Shown here in pieces: positions 1 through 10,701 of a DNA stretch of 64,000 nucleotides. Both the position numbers and the translations under genes were made by a program. The notes under the pieces were generated by a model. That model was not told where the DNA came from. It did not search any database and saw only the letters and a program-made list of their open reading frames with translations. Source of the DNA: Ischnura elegans (lineage: Eukaryota; Arthropoda; Insecta; Odonata; Coenagrionidae); assembly GCF_921293095.1 (NCBI RefSeq), contig NC_060254.1, positions 55,226,069 through 55,290,068 of the forward strand, written 5' to 3'. Position 1 is the first letter of the stretch. Every line of letters starts with the position of its first letter.

Positions 1-222
1 ATTTCTATGTAAAAAGTAAAAGTAAAGCCCTGTAGGGCCGATTTTTTGTTTGTTTTGACCTATCTCTAAGCGTTTACGAGATATTGTCCGTCGTAATGCA
101 ATCCACCCCCAAGGGCGCTACCCCGCATCGCGGCGCCGCTGAGGTACGGCCCGCACCACTTACTAGAGACTTCCCCTCCACCCCCTCCCCTCCCTCGGCA
201 CAGACTTTGCTCCTGCTGGCAA
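1..222 (+). repeat. Left TIR (inner part) of the long-TIR transposon
   Basis: Reverse-complement match to 1952-2173 over essentially the whole length with only scattered mismatches (for example GCTGGC against GATGGC at the inner end). The outer part of this TIR is outside the window. Confidence 0.9.
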
Positions 223-804
223 TATTTGCATGCTAGTTGTACAGAATTGAAAACTTCCTCTTGTGTCATGATTAATATTTTTAAAGCATACAATGTCAAT
301 CTTAACCCTTCAACGCCGTCCTATGTACTGTGCACCGACCCCTTAAACCTTAGTTTGTTGCCACCATACGACCGCGCACAATTACCGCATGCTTTGTTCA
401 AAACTGCTCATTATGTACAAAATTTTATAAGTATTTGATACAATTGTGTTTGTGAATTATAAAGAAATGAAGGAAATGAGCAGGGCTTCCAGGGCCATAA
501 CAGTTGATAGAAATATTCTATGAAGAAGAAACGAGGCAGTCAGTTCACATTTGTAGATCAATGTGGAGAGATAGTTAGTTCTTATGTATAGTGCGCAAAG
601 GATAGAATGTGCTAAGTTTTTTAACGATATACGGAGAAAAGTGGTGAAAAAACTAGTTTATCATGAACACACGTGGCGTTCATTTTAAGAATAGGCCAAC
701 AAGAAAAAGTATGAAATTAAGACTAAATTCACACATGGAAGTGGTTGGAAAAGAAAGTGAAGAAATACTTTGCTCAAAGTTACTAACAGTGAGAGAAGTG
801 CTGT

Positions 805-1695
805 GTGTTTCTCTATAATCTAATGGGTTTGAAATGTATCAGATTTAGTGCGAGAAAAACACTAAGAAATGCGTTTCATCCATGGAACAAAATGAGAATT
901 CCTGTAATTACAGAAAATAAGGTGACTGAAATGTTAGAAACATTACACAATGAATGGATGAAGGTGCGACGACATAAAGAGAGAGTGGGAACTACCGTGG
1001 AGATTTAGAGAAGAGAATATTTCGTAACAAAACTTGATGATTTGTTTGATATTGCAAGGGGCGGTGCCATTAAATTTTTGACGCTCGCAGTTAATCTCTC
1101 AGATAAATGTGCGTGGGATGAAGAAGTAAAATTCTTATACAGTCAAATAGGAGCACGAAATGCAGTTATTAGTGGAATAGATTTCAATATACTCAAGAAA
1201 AAAGAAAAAGTTGTGATTCCCCGCTCCTTGTGCTGCATCTGCTCCCAACAGTGACTTACAGATTCTAAAATTACGAAAGTGTTAACCTGGACATAGCGAA
1301 AGGGGTACAAAAGAGGTTTTCAAACCACTAGCGGTACCTGAATGAGGAGTTCATAGGCTTGTCATTCTTTGACGGATCCTTTTCTGTGTGTGAAAAGGAA
1401 AATGTGATACGCCATATGAGGACACGAGAGGGAAAATATGATCCACCAAAGATGGCATTCTATAAACGTAAAGACCTGAAAACGGTATCTCTATCACAGG
1501 TTGTCACTACTAATTCGAGAAAGCTATTTAATGCATTGGAAATATGAACTGCATTCTTTGATGTGCCCACGCAAGAATGGTATAAACATCCTGATTACAA
1601 GAACGATTTTCAAATTATTCGGGGCCTTCAAGCGGTAGATGATTGTGCAGAGAGAGGGGTGAAACTAATTCAAGATTTTAAGTCAGTCACGTAGA
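805..1695 (+). pseudogene. Decayed transposase-like protein of the long-TIR element
   Basis: Read across stops and frameshifts, the + strand gives a series of blocks: KVTEMLETLHNEWMKVRRHK near 920-980, LDDLFDIARGGA near 1033-1070, CAWDEEVKFLYSQIG near 1112-1155, then SFFDGSFSVCEKENVI near 1361-1410, VVTTNSRKLFNALEI near 1500-1545 and DDCAERGVKLIQDF near 1648-1680. I recognise these blocks, in this order, from a widespread arthropod and cnidarian family of transposon-like proteins that end in an AERGV-LIQ motif, but I cannot name the superfamily with certainty. Several in-frame stops (after about 1005, 1252 and 1544) show it is dead. Its position between the TIRs supports it being the element's own gene. 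Confidence 0.6.
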
Positions 1696-1951
1696 AGAAA
1701 GGGAGCTTTCAAAATTAATTACTAACAATAAATGTGTATTTACATCGTAGCACAGCCCCTAACGTGCGCAAATACACTTTAAATGCCAAATATGAAAGAT
1801 TAGAAATATGAAAATGTATTTTGTTTTGGTTAATATGTATTGAAATTCATGGACAAGTGAAAATACGAGTAAATTGATCACTTTGATTGGAAGCATTGTC
1901 ATGGCAATTAAATTCTTTTTAACGGAAGCACATTTCTTCAAAGACTACATC

Positions 1952-2356
1952 TTGCCATCAGGAGCAAAGTCTTTGCCGAGGGAGGGGAGGGGGTGGAGGG
2001 GAAGTCTCTAGTAAGTGGTGCGGGCCGTACCTCAGCGGCGCCGCGATGCGGGGTAGCGCCCTTGGGGGTGGATTGCATTACGACGTACAATATCTCGTAA
2101 ACGCTTAGAGATAGGTCAAAACAAACAAAAAATCGGCCCTAAAGGGCTTTACTTTTACTTTTTACATAGAAATAGCACTTTTTTGGCCCCAAAATCTCAA
2201 TTGAGGGTCCTCAGTACTTAGGGCCCTTGGGGCACGGGTTGCCGTTATTTTAAAGTAACCAAATTTTAACACGTGAATATGAACCTCATTTGGATCATTT
2301 TGAGACTAGGAAAACATAACTTTTCTCAATTCTGAAAAATAAGGGCCGGCCTACTG
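1952..2356 (-). repeat. Right TIR of the long-TIR transposon
   Basis: The inner 222 bp pair with 1-222. The outer 183 bp have no partner at the left edge because the window starts inside that TIR, but they align inverted with the sequence starting at about 63525, which supports the boundary near CCTACTG at 2350-2356. Confidence 0.8.
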
Positions 2357-3021
2357 TATATTGCGTGATTTTCATGAAATTTGAATATTTGCTGTTATAT
2401 TTCTACTTCATCGAGTGATATTATCGAGTGATGAATACAAAAAATTTGTTTTCCGTGTTGTTTCTGGAAATTGCAGTTTAAAAATCCACATTCCATACAG
2501 ACTAATATGCCGCTACTGGTGTTAGTACGTAGATAAATGCTTTACGCTGTTTAAAAAAAAATACAGACATAATGATAATTTTTTATTGTGTGAAATATTT
2601 TGAAAAATATTATAATAAATTAAAATATAATTCTAAAACCCACGTTTTTATTCGAACTAAAAAGAACAAAATACCGCATTCGCCATAAATTTAGCATTGG
2701 AGCGTTGTTATAAATTCATCATCATTTGTATTTAAGATTTTAATTGTATTATTGGAATAAATATTTATAGGTATAGAATTGATTTAATATTTTATAATTG
2801 ATGCACCCCGCGTTCTTGATTTTGAACATGTGGTCTTTTATTTGTAAAATTTAAACGCAGGACCTCGGGCCAAGTCAGGGTGGTTTATTGTCTTATTTAA
2901 AGTTCGATATAAATTTGGGTTTAAAAAAATTGACTATTTAATTTGCTGTTATATTTTCTTCTTTTTAGTTAAAATAGAAACGTGGTTTTAAAGAGTATTT
3001 TAAAAATTATTTTATACACTA
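2357..3021. other. AT-rich spacer with diverged repeat segments
   Basis: No coding signal. A segment near 2620-2690 resembles the flank of the foldback that follows, suggesting a further degraded copy of that element. Confidence 0.4.
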
Positions 3022-3550
3022 ATCTCTCAATATTATTTTATGAAAGTGAGGCCTAAAAGGCTATCAAAAATTTCTGCATAAAAAGTGCAAAATATACAAC
3101 AATGGAAGACACGCAAAGCCAAATTGTAAAAACAATATTTTAAATTGTAGGGAAAAAGTTGTGGCTATACCCGAAATCGAACCTGGAATATTCTGGTCAC
3201 TAGTCAGGAGCGTTATCCTTTGCGCCAATTTTTGCTCAACTTTCATCTGCAGTGAAGCAATTAATACTAACGCTATCTGCCAAAAATTACTGGCTGCCGA
3301 TCATGAAATTCCAGGGTCGATTATTGTCAGAGAAGTTCCGTTTTCCTTACTCTTTAAAATGTTTTTTACTAGTTGGCTTTGCGCGTCTTTCATTGCTTAA
3401 CGTTGTGAGCGTCTTCCGTCGCAGAAGGCTTTGCTATTTCGAAGTTTTTAATGCAGAAGTTATTGATAGTTGTATATACCTTACTTTCATAAAATAATAA
3501 TGAGAGAAAAATATTAAATTAGAATCCACGTTTTTATTTAAACTCCAATC
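2960..3550. repeat. Large imperfect foldback element
   Basis: The arm 2960-3165 matches the reverse complement of about 3340-3550 in ordered blocks: the ATGAAAGT-AGG block at about 3040 and 3490, the TTCTGCAT block at 3071 and 3450, and the CGCAAAGCCAA block at 3111 and 3370. The ~175 bp centre holds a tRNA-like fragment. AT-rich copies of the arm sequence recur near 2640, 3690 and 37760-37850, so this is a dispersed family and not a one-off palindrome. Confidence 0.65.
3160..3235 (-). repeat. tRNA-like SINE fragment in the foldback loop
   Basis: On the - strand the segment reads as a tRNA-like stretch with AGGTTCGATTTCGGG resembling a Pol III box B and GGATAACGCTCCTGACTAG resembling a D-arm/anticodon region. 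Too diverged to be a functional tRNA; best read as a SINE head remnant. Confidence 0.45.
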
Positions 3551-3559
3551 AATAATATG

Positions 3560-5484
3560 TGACATAAATTTATTTGAATAACTCACCTTTTCATGTGAAC
3601 TGAAAAGAAAGAAAAAAACCATTTATTTGCTATTTGGCACTCTTTTGTGCAAAAGTTTTTGTTAGCCTTACAGGACTCTTTTTCATAATGTTATATTGAG
3701 AGAATAATATTACTAAAAATGAAAAAATAAAAAATAATTTTTAAAAAGCTTTGGTAAAATATCCTTATTTTTTCCGTGTTTTCGTCCATCGTCTAATAAT
3801 CTATTCGCGGCGAAAAATCGATCCTGAGTCTTAATTCTTTCGAAGAAAGGTTAATGAAGCATCGAGCTTATACCGAGCTTCAAATATTAAGCAAGAATTT
3901 ATTAAGGATTCTTGTTAGCTCTCGATATTCTTTTCATCGAGTTCGCATTCCTCCTCGTATTGTGGTTTCGGCGATCAATGGTCCATCGGAGGCGAGAGCA
4001 AGAGTTTAATGGCACCACAAAAGAAACCCGGAAGTTACGACGGAAATCGGGTTTCCTCCCCACATTGTTGGCGAATGAATGAATCCATGAATAATGAATT
4101 ATCCATTAGCATCAGTGGTTCTGTGTTCCACTGCTCGTAAATCTGTCTGAATCCATCAAGCCCATATCCAAAGGGATGTTCCCCGCCTGACGTGGTTGAA
4201 TTCCATGTCGGTTTCTCACCCGCGGTTGGTGCTCTATTTTATATTCATGTGGCATTTAAGGCATGATAAAACTCTCCCGGTGACCCCATGGTTCAGATTT
4301 TGGAGTGAAATCGTGCCACCTCAATGCTCAGTTGTATAAAGAGGCAATTATTGATTTTTATTTCACTTTACTGTTAAATTGAATATATTTTAGCATTAAT
4401 GCAACTATAATGCTTTTGCAATTGTCGCAATTTGTTCCTGTGTATAATGATAGATTTTAAAATGCAATTTCCGCGAGCGAGAGCTAAGAACCTATTTTAT
4501 TCCGTCATCGGTCGATAAAATTTTATTAGTAGAAAATATTTTAAACTTTTTTTTATGAATTTGACGTTTACTTTGTTATAATTGTTATGAAAATACCTGT
4601 ATTTCAACGCAAATGTGCCATCATCTGCCGAAACATCATATTACTTGGCGTGCATTGAAACCTCGTACCTTTAATTATGAAATTGAACGCTTTCGCAAAG
4701 GTAAGCCTAAAATTAAATATTGTGTAAATGATTTACTTTTCTTTAGTATTTCAGTCCTAATATAGGTGTACTGTAACCCGCCATGTCTCCTTTTCTCAAG
4801 ATTCTTACTTTCCGGATATTTTTCTTCCTTATGTCCTTCTTCATATGAACCATGTACTTTACCTCTAGGTTCTCCTCCGTGGACTTTCTTGCAATTTTTC
4901 CCTCCACGCTACTCCTCGCATAATTATTAACTCATCGGGCTATATTCTTACGCATTGAATACTTTAAATTAACCTTGGATTAGTACTTTTTTCTCTATTT
5001 TCGAAGTTGCATCGTGGCGAATATTGGTTATGAGAAATTCTGAAGCATTTCATTGTTACGTGATCCGCGGTAGAAGCAACAGGTCCTCCAGCCCGCAGCG
5101 AAAGTATTTCTCCTGAATTCAAACTGGTGAATAGTACGGCCAGATAAAACTTTCTACGACACAACTGCGCCGAAGGCGCGAATAGGCAATAGGCATAGGT
5201 AATAATCATAGGTATAGGCAATAGGCATAGGTAGGAGCTGTACCGATGAGCCTTGGCTCACACCTACCAGCCAGTTTACAATAATATTTAAAATGACGCA
5301 CGTGTTCTTTTGCTGGTGTATAATGTTATTTGGGAGAAAGATAAACTTAATCTAGAATTTGATAGTACTTAATACAGTTAAAATTCAAGGTAGCATAAGG
5401 TAAATTTATTTTTTCCATTAATTATTTTTTTTACATTTTTGTTACCTGCTCATGCTTTTATCCAAGAGGACTGCATGGTGGAGG
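3560..5484. other. Non-coding, no recognised element
   Basis: I see no coding homology or transposon structure here apart from the short tandem repeat at 5181-5233. The part 3780-4320 is less AT-rich than its surroundings and looks like single-copy sequence. Confidence 0.4.
5181..5233. repeat. Short tandem repeat, ATAGGCAATAGGCATAGG unit
   Basis: Two main copies of a unit close to ATAGGCAATAGGCATAGGT with partial units between them. Confidence 0.7.
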
Positions 5485-5745
5485 GGGCCAAATCGGGTGA
5501 ATAAGGTGAATTTTGTAATAATTGGAAATTCAATTCCACAATTTTAGACATCGCAGGTGTCCACCTGGGCATTTTATTGATGAAAGAGGATCTTTTTCCA
5601 TTTCAAATGAGGACGTTTTTCCTTGGTTTCTTCGCTCAACCGATTCAATAACGATGCATAAAATTCTCCTGTTATTGATTTTCCCTTTTCCAAGTAATCT
5701 ATGAAGATTATTCCGCGTGCATCCCAAAAGAATGGGCCCAATTCC
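5485..5745 (-). pseudogene. mariner transposase fragment (copy 1)
   Basis: On the - strand the translation contains FFWDARGIIFIDYLEKGK, ITGEFYASLLNRLSEE and KKILFHQ followed by a degenerate NA-V-T stretch, the standard mariner transposase block that contains the second catalytic Asp region and the third-Asp approach. The C-terminal third is missing and the N-terminal side stops abruptly at GPFFWD, where it joins an unrelated dispersed repeat at 5746. The 3' side ends at GGGCCAAATCGGG, the same sequence found inside copy 2. It is a dead fragment. Confidence 0.85.
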
Positions 5746-5870
5746 ATCCCATAGAATTTTGATTTCTGTTGCCACTTCGGTCGCATTTAAATCTGTTTTC
5801 AAAAATGTCCGTAGCGGGGTGATGAGTACAATGCGATCCACCTGTTTCCAATATTTTGCAGTATGTTCTT
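5746..5870 (-). repeat. Dispersed repeat B fused to mariner copy 1
   Basis: The - strand sequence from about 5870 to 5746 matches the - strand of 29690-29815 in order (blocks TGGATCG, CTCAT, GCTGCGGAC/GCTACGGAC, GGGATGGAAT). Family unknown. Its junction with the mariner fragment at GGATGGAATTGGGCC is the point where one of the two repeats was broken. Confidence 0.55.
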
Positions 5871-7041
5871 TTAAAATGCAGGGAATAGTGCTGAAGAGTT
5901 ATGAATGTAATGGATCACATTATTATATGTATAAATTTTGGTTGATACTCCTAATTATGCCTTATTTCCCCGTGAAACTCGGATCAATTCGTTCGTCAGC
6001 GTCACGAGTGGCGACTTTTGTAAACCCATTTAAACGCGCGGTGGGTGACAACACATTTAGAAGCCGACTTGAGCATCCTCTTCCGTAATATTCGTGCTTT
6101 TATCGATGATATCTGCGTTTCTGATATTGGAAATTTTGTTGTCATACACTATGACTTTGGTCTAGAAGAAAATAACCCTTAGGGAATCTTCTCACACCCT
6201 TTCAAAATATTATCTTTGACTCTGCATTGGTGTCATTCACTCACACCTGAAATCGGCGTTTATTAATACAAGGATGGTTCTATAACTTTTTAAAAAAGTG
6301 AAAAAAATATTTTGTATCTATTTTTTTTCAGAATAGTTTCCATTCAGTTGGATCAATTTTTCTAAGAATTTTTCCTACTTCTATAGCCGTCATGAGAATA
6401 GAATATAGGAGCTCGTCAAACCTGACATTTTTTCGGGGAATAGCTCCTTGATTGACGCTAAGCTTTGTCCGCCAAGCCATTTCTTAAAGTCATGGGAAAT
6501 AAGTATCTCGGGCCAAATCGGGTGAATACGGTGAATTTTGTAGTAATTGGAAATTCAATTCCACAATTTTAGACTTCAAAGGTGTCCACCCAGGCATTTT
6601 CTTGATGAAAGAGGATATTTTTCCATTTCAAATGAGGACTTTTTCCTTGGTTTCTTCGCTCAACCGATCCAATAACGACGGATAAAATTCTCCTGTTATC
6701 GATGTTCCCTTTTCCAAGTAATCTATGAAGATTATTCCTCGTGCATCCCAAAAGAATGGGGCCATAAGCTTGCCGGCCCATTTCACTATCTTCGCCGGAT
6801 TTGGAGCCCCTTCTTCTTCACATCCACTGTTCTGACTGGGGTTTTTGTATCTGTAGTGAAGATATGAATCCAGTTTTCATCAGAAGTTATGTAGCAGTGC
6901 AGAAAATTTCAGCATTGCGATGGAAAACCGCCAAAAGTGCCTCAAAGTCGACCACACGATCGAGTTAATTTTTACACTGTGAGCGAATGCGGCGCCCATC
7001 TTGGCGAGATTTTTTCCAGGCCCAATTTTTCGTGCAAAATA

Positions 7042-7697
7042 GGGTAGTTTCGTTCATCAAAGAAAAGGAAAGGCATTAATTAAGATTCGTTACCCACCAT
7101 TAGTGTATTCGTAATATACAAACGATTTGATTTTAGAAATCCCAGTTTAGACGAATGGCAATGGTAAATTTTAACCGCATTTGAAAAACGCCAGATTAGC
7201 GCCCATGCGATTCCACTACACCTGACGTCACATGGACCTAGTTTCTATACGAGTAATCAGGAGTTTTACATCGTCTGAGATTACCAATTCATGCATGAGG
7301 CACAGTGCTCAGGGAAGTATCTCTTAATCACCTATTATAACTGCCTATGGTCGGAAAGTTTCCTTCATTTAATAAGGTATTAATAATCCTTATTTAAGCC
7401 AAGCGCTACCTGCTCGCAGGATACTCTGCTACCTGCTACCAGCCAGCATCGCAGCGGCGCACAATATCCTCGCCCCAAGGTCACCTCACCCGGCGGAAGG
7501 GGGAACCAGAATGACGTCACATGGGGTTTTCCCAGCATTCATACTTAGCCGTCGTGTTTTCGCGCGTTTGAAATTTTTCTGTTTTCATTTAATCGCGAAA
7601 AATAGATATCGTCATTTAAAAATCTAAAAGCGGGGAATGCATACTCCAGGAGTAACAATCTTTCGATTTAGGCAATGAAAAAAATAGGAAACCACCC
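7042..7697. mobile_element. Non-autonomous TIR element inserted at TA inside mariner copy 2
   Basis: Ends are GGGTAGTTTCGTTCATC and, inverted, GGGTGGTTTCCTATTTT. It is flanked by TA at 7040-7041 and 7698-7699. Excising it and one TA rejoins the mariner protein motif ISKGTIA to ILHEKLG, which confirms the boundaries. It contains two TGACGTCACATGG blocks (7223 and 7512) and no coding region. 656 bp. Confidence 0.85.
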
Positions 7698-7789
7698 TAT
7701 TCAAGCGATTGTGCCCTTCGATATTCGTTTGGCCTCAGCTATTTCGCGCAATATCAGTCGTCTATAATTTGGAATTACGTCGTGGATTT

Positions 7790-8038
7790 TTACAAACGTA
7801 TGAAATTGTTTCAGGCTTGATTTTGTGAAGTTCGATATATCCATGATGAAAGAACGCTAACGCCAATTTCCACGCTTTCAATTCAAAACTCAACAACCGA
7901 CAATGGTTGCAGCACAATTTTCATGAATGAAAGGATTTGTTTCTCATTGAAAATGACACAATATTTGGTTTGGTCGGTTGCTGAGTTTTGAATTAAAAGT
8001 GTGGAAGTTTCCATTTGTGTTCTTTTGTCATGGATTTG
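7790..8038. mobile_element. Second nested insertion in mariner copy 2, with internal foldback
   Basis: Flanked by near-identical direct repeats GTCGTGGATTT (7779-7789) and GTCGTGAATTT (8039-8049). Removing it rejoins mariner codons for EIHD and V-I-P-N-Y-RRL. Inside, 7838-7905 and 7972-8036 are inverted repeats built around TTCAAAACTCAACAACCGAC. The inverted repeats do not reach the left boundary, so its class is uncertain. Confidence 0.75.
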
Positions 8039-8311
8039 GTCGTGAATTTCGTCAATCATTTACGATACAGAAACTTCGAGAGGGCGTCCGGAACGATAAT
8101 CATCTTTTTATGGATGTATGGCCACGATTAAATTAAATTACCCTATCGCAAATAGTGGAAAACACAGAAGCAGATATTCCAAGATTTTCATAAAACTTGA
8201 CTCCGATTTCTGTCTGTGTTAACCCTTTCAAAAACAAGTATTTGATCAACGCTTGAAACTCTCTTCTAACATTTTTGTAAACAAATAAAAGCTGTTTATT
8301 TCAATCGATAA

Positions 8312-8801
8312 CACTGTTCTGCAACAAAATAGTTAAAAACATACCCCCCTTCCCTCTCTTATGTTTTATGTTACATTTATACTTTACAAAATAGGATGGG
8401 TGAACAGTGTATTCATCCCTTAAAAACTTATCCATTAGCTACCATATCATATGCCATAAAAAACGACGAAAAATGGTTATTTTAATGTTTTTTAAAGTTT
8501 TGTTTTCAATTGTCACCCCCTAAATCTTTTCAACTCCAGTGAAGTTTGTCTCTCTCTCTTGACCCTGATAGCCTCAAAACGTCAATTTTTTAAATCAGAA
8601 TCTGATAACATTAGTAAAAATCCATTGAAAAGCGATAAGTTTAGATAAGGGGTGGTTTTCCCCAATTTAGGGGTTGCGTAAAAATGGAGGGTGATAGAAA
8701 AAAACGGAGGTCATTTTCGAATTCAGCGACCCAAAATTAGCCAGAAACACCCTAAATTGTAGCGGGGCATTGTTTGAACTATTTATTTTTGCAGAACAGT
8801 G
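8312..8801. mobile_element. MITE with TAA target duplication, PIF/Harbinger-like
   Basis: TIRs begin CACTGTTCTGCAACAAAAT and, inverted, CACTGTTCTGCAAAAATAA. TAA flanks both sides (8309-8311 and 8802-8804). A 3-bp TWA duplication is the PIF/Harbinger signature; the assignment rests on that alone since there is no transposase. Confidence 0.7.
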
Positions 8802-8804
8802 TAA

Positions 8805-9380
8805 CAGCAATGAAACTACGGGATGGGTACTACTAAAACTCTTTAAAGCTGACTGTGAGTCATTATAGTCACGAGTGTTGCGTACCTAAAAATATCACTT
8901 TTGATAATAAGGGAGCAAACTCACGGAAATTCTAAGGTCTCATTGAACGACCCTCACAGGATTCGGTAGATGGTAGGGAAATAGTAGTTGCAAGGCGAAA
9001 TGCAAATCTCTGCCATTCTGCCATCTCCTTTGTTTAAATTAGTAAAATGCGAGAGTTGTCACCGACTTTTAATTACTTGGTGGCATAATTAGAATTCTGA
9101 ATCAATTGTTCGTTCAAGTTTAACTTTTCACTGGGGGAGGGATTCGCTCTCGAATACCAACTAATAAACCAGCCGAACGAATTAATAAACGAGCAAAGTG
9201 CAATTATAGATCTAGCTTCGGTACAGGGGTGAAATAAAGCCGTCGTTTTGTGGATGAGCTTGGTGGTATACAATGGGTAACTTTCTGCTATTATGCGTTT
9301 GAGGTATGATATGCGTCGACGAGTGGCTTTTAGATCAATCATTTTGAAATATTTGAGCAGGCGAAACAAATACTTTCATT
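8805..9380. other. No recognised feature
   Basis: Mixed AT-rich sequence. A 98-codon open frame on the - strand (9073-9369) shows no family resemblance I can identify. Confidence 0.35.
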
Positions 9381-9471
9381 AGATAGCCGCCCTAATAATT
9401 ACAATTTTTTCAATTTTTCCGGAAGTTTCGGGGGCGGACACCATCTGCGACCCCCCTTCATTCCGCCCTTG
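9381..9471. repeat. Short ~90 bp dispersed repeat (copy 1)
   Basis: Aligns with 25491-25580: both start near GCCGCC/GCGCCACCTAA, share TTTTCAATTTTTCC, a G-rich block, a CCCCCCTT block and end in ATTCCGCC/AATCCGCC. Possibly a minimal DNA-transposon derivative. Confidence 0.5.
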
Positions 9472-10087
9472 CTTCTACGGGACGGAGAAGGGCCTCCTTT
9501 TGGTAGTTCTCTTGCTTACAGGATGGCGACAGATTGTAGGACGAGGCAGGTCTCTCTGTCTCGCCTATTCCCGTCGTGCTTTGCGGCATGAGAGAGTGAT
9601 TTCACGTTCCGTTGGCTTCGCCCGTTCGACATGTCCTTCTTCTCGCTCTCCTTGTCTTTCGACGAACTTTACGCCTCCGCTGATGCGCTCATGTGCAGTG
9701 CGTCGACGACGTGACAGAGCTAAGACGCTCTTAGCACTCGTATGTATACACTTGCTACTTTTGGATACAATACATAGAAAATAATAAAAGTTACATCTAG
9801 TGTACCCCAAGGAAGTGGCATAGGACTTCTTTTGTTCCTTCTTTATGTGAAGGACATTACTACCGCAGTCACGGGAAAAATTCTCCTATTCACAGACGAT
9901 AAAGTTGTTCACGGAGAAATTATAACGATTCCGATGAACTTCCATTAGAAAAAGATGTCGCTTCCACAAATGAATGTTGAAGTACTTGGGTCTTTAGATG
10001 TGTCGCGGGTGGTATTGGATCTAGGATGACGACTCTTCTCGAAAAAATGGGAAATTAAATTTTTAATCCTTAATCCTGTGAACTTAA

Positions 10088-10224
10088 TCGATAACACCAC
10101 TGCACAAACGCTCAACAATCCCCCACCAAATCAAATCCGCTCATCTAGTAGCCCTATTAGTCCTAGATAAGCGGATTTGATTCGGTGGGCGATTGTTGAG
10201 CGTTTGTGCAGCGGAGGTATCGTG
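10088..10224. repeat. Foldback hairpin inside LINE tail A
   Basis: 10100-10148 and 10163-10211 are near-perfect inverted repeats (TGCACAAACGCTCAACAATC outermost; core CAAATCCGCT-ATCTAG) with a 14-nt loop. Weaker symmetry extends the stem to about 10088-10224. It could form a ~60-bp stem. It separates two parts of one LINE, so it is an insertion. Confidence 0.85.
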
Positions 10225-10391
10225 ATACAATACAAAGAAAAACTGCGTGAGTCGTCAAAAATTGATTCGAGCGAAAAGTTGCATAGCTTCTGCGCTCATT
10301 AAGCAGGAAGTCGCTTGAGACTCGAAGGCTACATACTACTCTTAGATAATTTGAGCTGTTCGGAACAAATATCTTTCAGAGTGACTCGGAG

Positions 10392-10701
10392 CAGCGGCGC
10401 AGAGGTTTTAGAAATTACTCCCCCCCCCCCCCCCCCAGAGCTTAGAGAATAATTTTTTTATTAAAATATTTTAATGTGACAAATGTTTTTACTAATATTA
10501 GGGAACGGATGGCTAACAAAGCATCAAACTATTCACACAGCCGTAAAACTCACCATTTTGAACCATTTATCTTATCTGGGGAAGGGTCACCGTACCTCCC
10601 GCCTACCCTGGCGGGCATTCCGTACCCCTCAGACCCCACTGTAGTACTTGCGCCGAAACCCTGTCCCCCCCTCCTAGCCTTGATTCCTAACTGCGCCTCT
10701 G
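10392..10701 (+). mobile_element. hAT-type MITE, family 1 (copy 1)
   Basis: Starts CAGCGGCGCAGAGG and ends CCTAACTGCGCCTCTG. It is flanked by ACTCGGAG (10384-10391) and ACTCAGAG (10702-10709), an 8-bp duplication with one change, as expected for hAT. It carries a C17 tract near 10420-10436. Sister copies at 19712-20025 and 21924-22197. Confidence 0.85.

Larger units (their letters stand above)
1..2356 (+). mobile_element. DNA transposon with very long terminal inverted repeats
   Basis: Positions 1-222 are the near-identical reverse complement of 1952-2173, so this is an element with long TIRs whose outer left end lies before the window. The right TIR continues to about 2356, because 2174-2356 matches, inverted, the sequence at about 63525-63710 near the other end of the window. 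Full TIRs are therefore about 400 bp. The TIR contains a G/C-rich block (CCCTCCCC runs) and a GGCGCCGC core. The interior carries a decayed transposase-like coding region. Superfamily is not assigned: the outer terminus reads CAGTAGGCCGG or CACTAGGTGGG in the two copies and I see no convincing target duplication. Confidence 0.8.
6285..8290 (-). mobile_element. mariner transposon (copy 2), decayed, carrying two nested insertions
   Basis: A nearly full-length mariner transposase can be followed on the - strand: an N-terminal helix-turn-helix region (FQALIKYLFLKGLTQTEIG near 8265-8200), a GRP/EIHD linker, RRLILREIAEAKRISKGTIA near 7765-7702, ILHEKLG and WAP near 7040-6995, a DE-NWIH block (first catalytic Asp) near 6870, then KWAGKLMAPFFWDARGI and the IDYLEKGN/ILFHQ block to 6600, and a C-terminal KKWLGGQ-like block to about 6290. 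Two other elements interrupt it at 7042-7697 and 7790-8038. Removing both leaves about 1.1 kb, the usual mariner coding length. Stops and frameshifts show it is inactive. Confidence 0.85.

Noticed and set aside
3160..3235. Functional tRNA gene
   Set aside because: Only a box B-like stretch and part of a D-arm are visible; no cloverleaf can be closed. Treated as a SINE relic.
9500..9784. 94-codon + strand and 81-codon - strand open frames
   Set aside because: Arg/Ser-rich translations from a GC-richer stretch just before a LINE fragment; neither matches a family.
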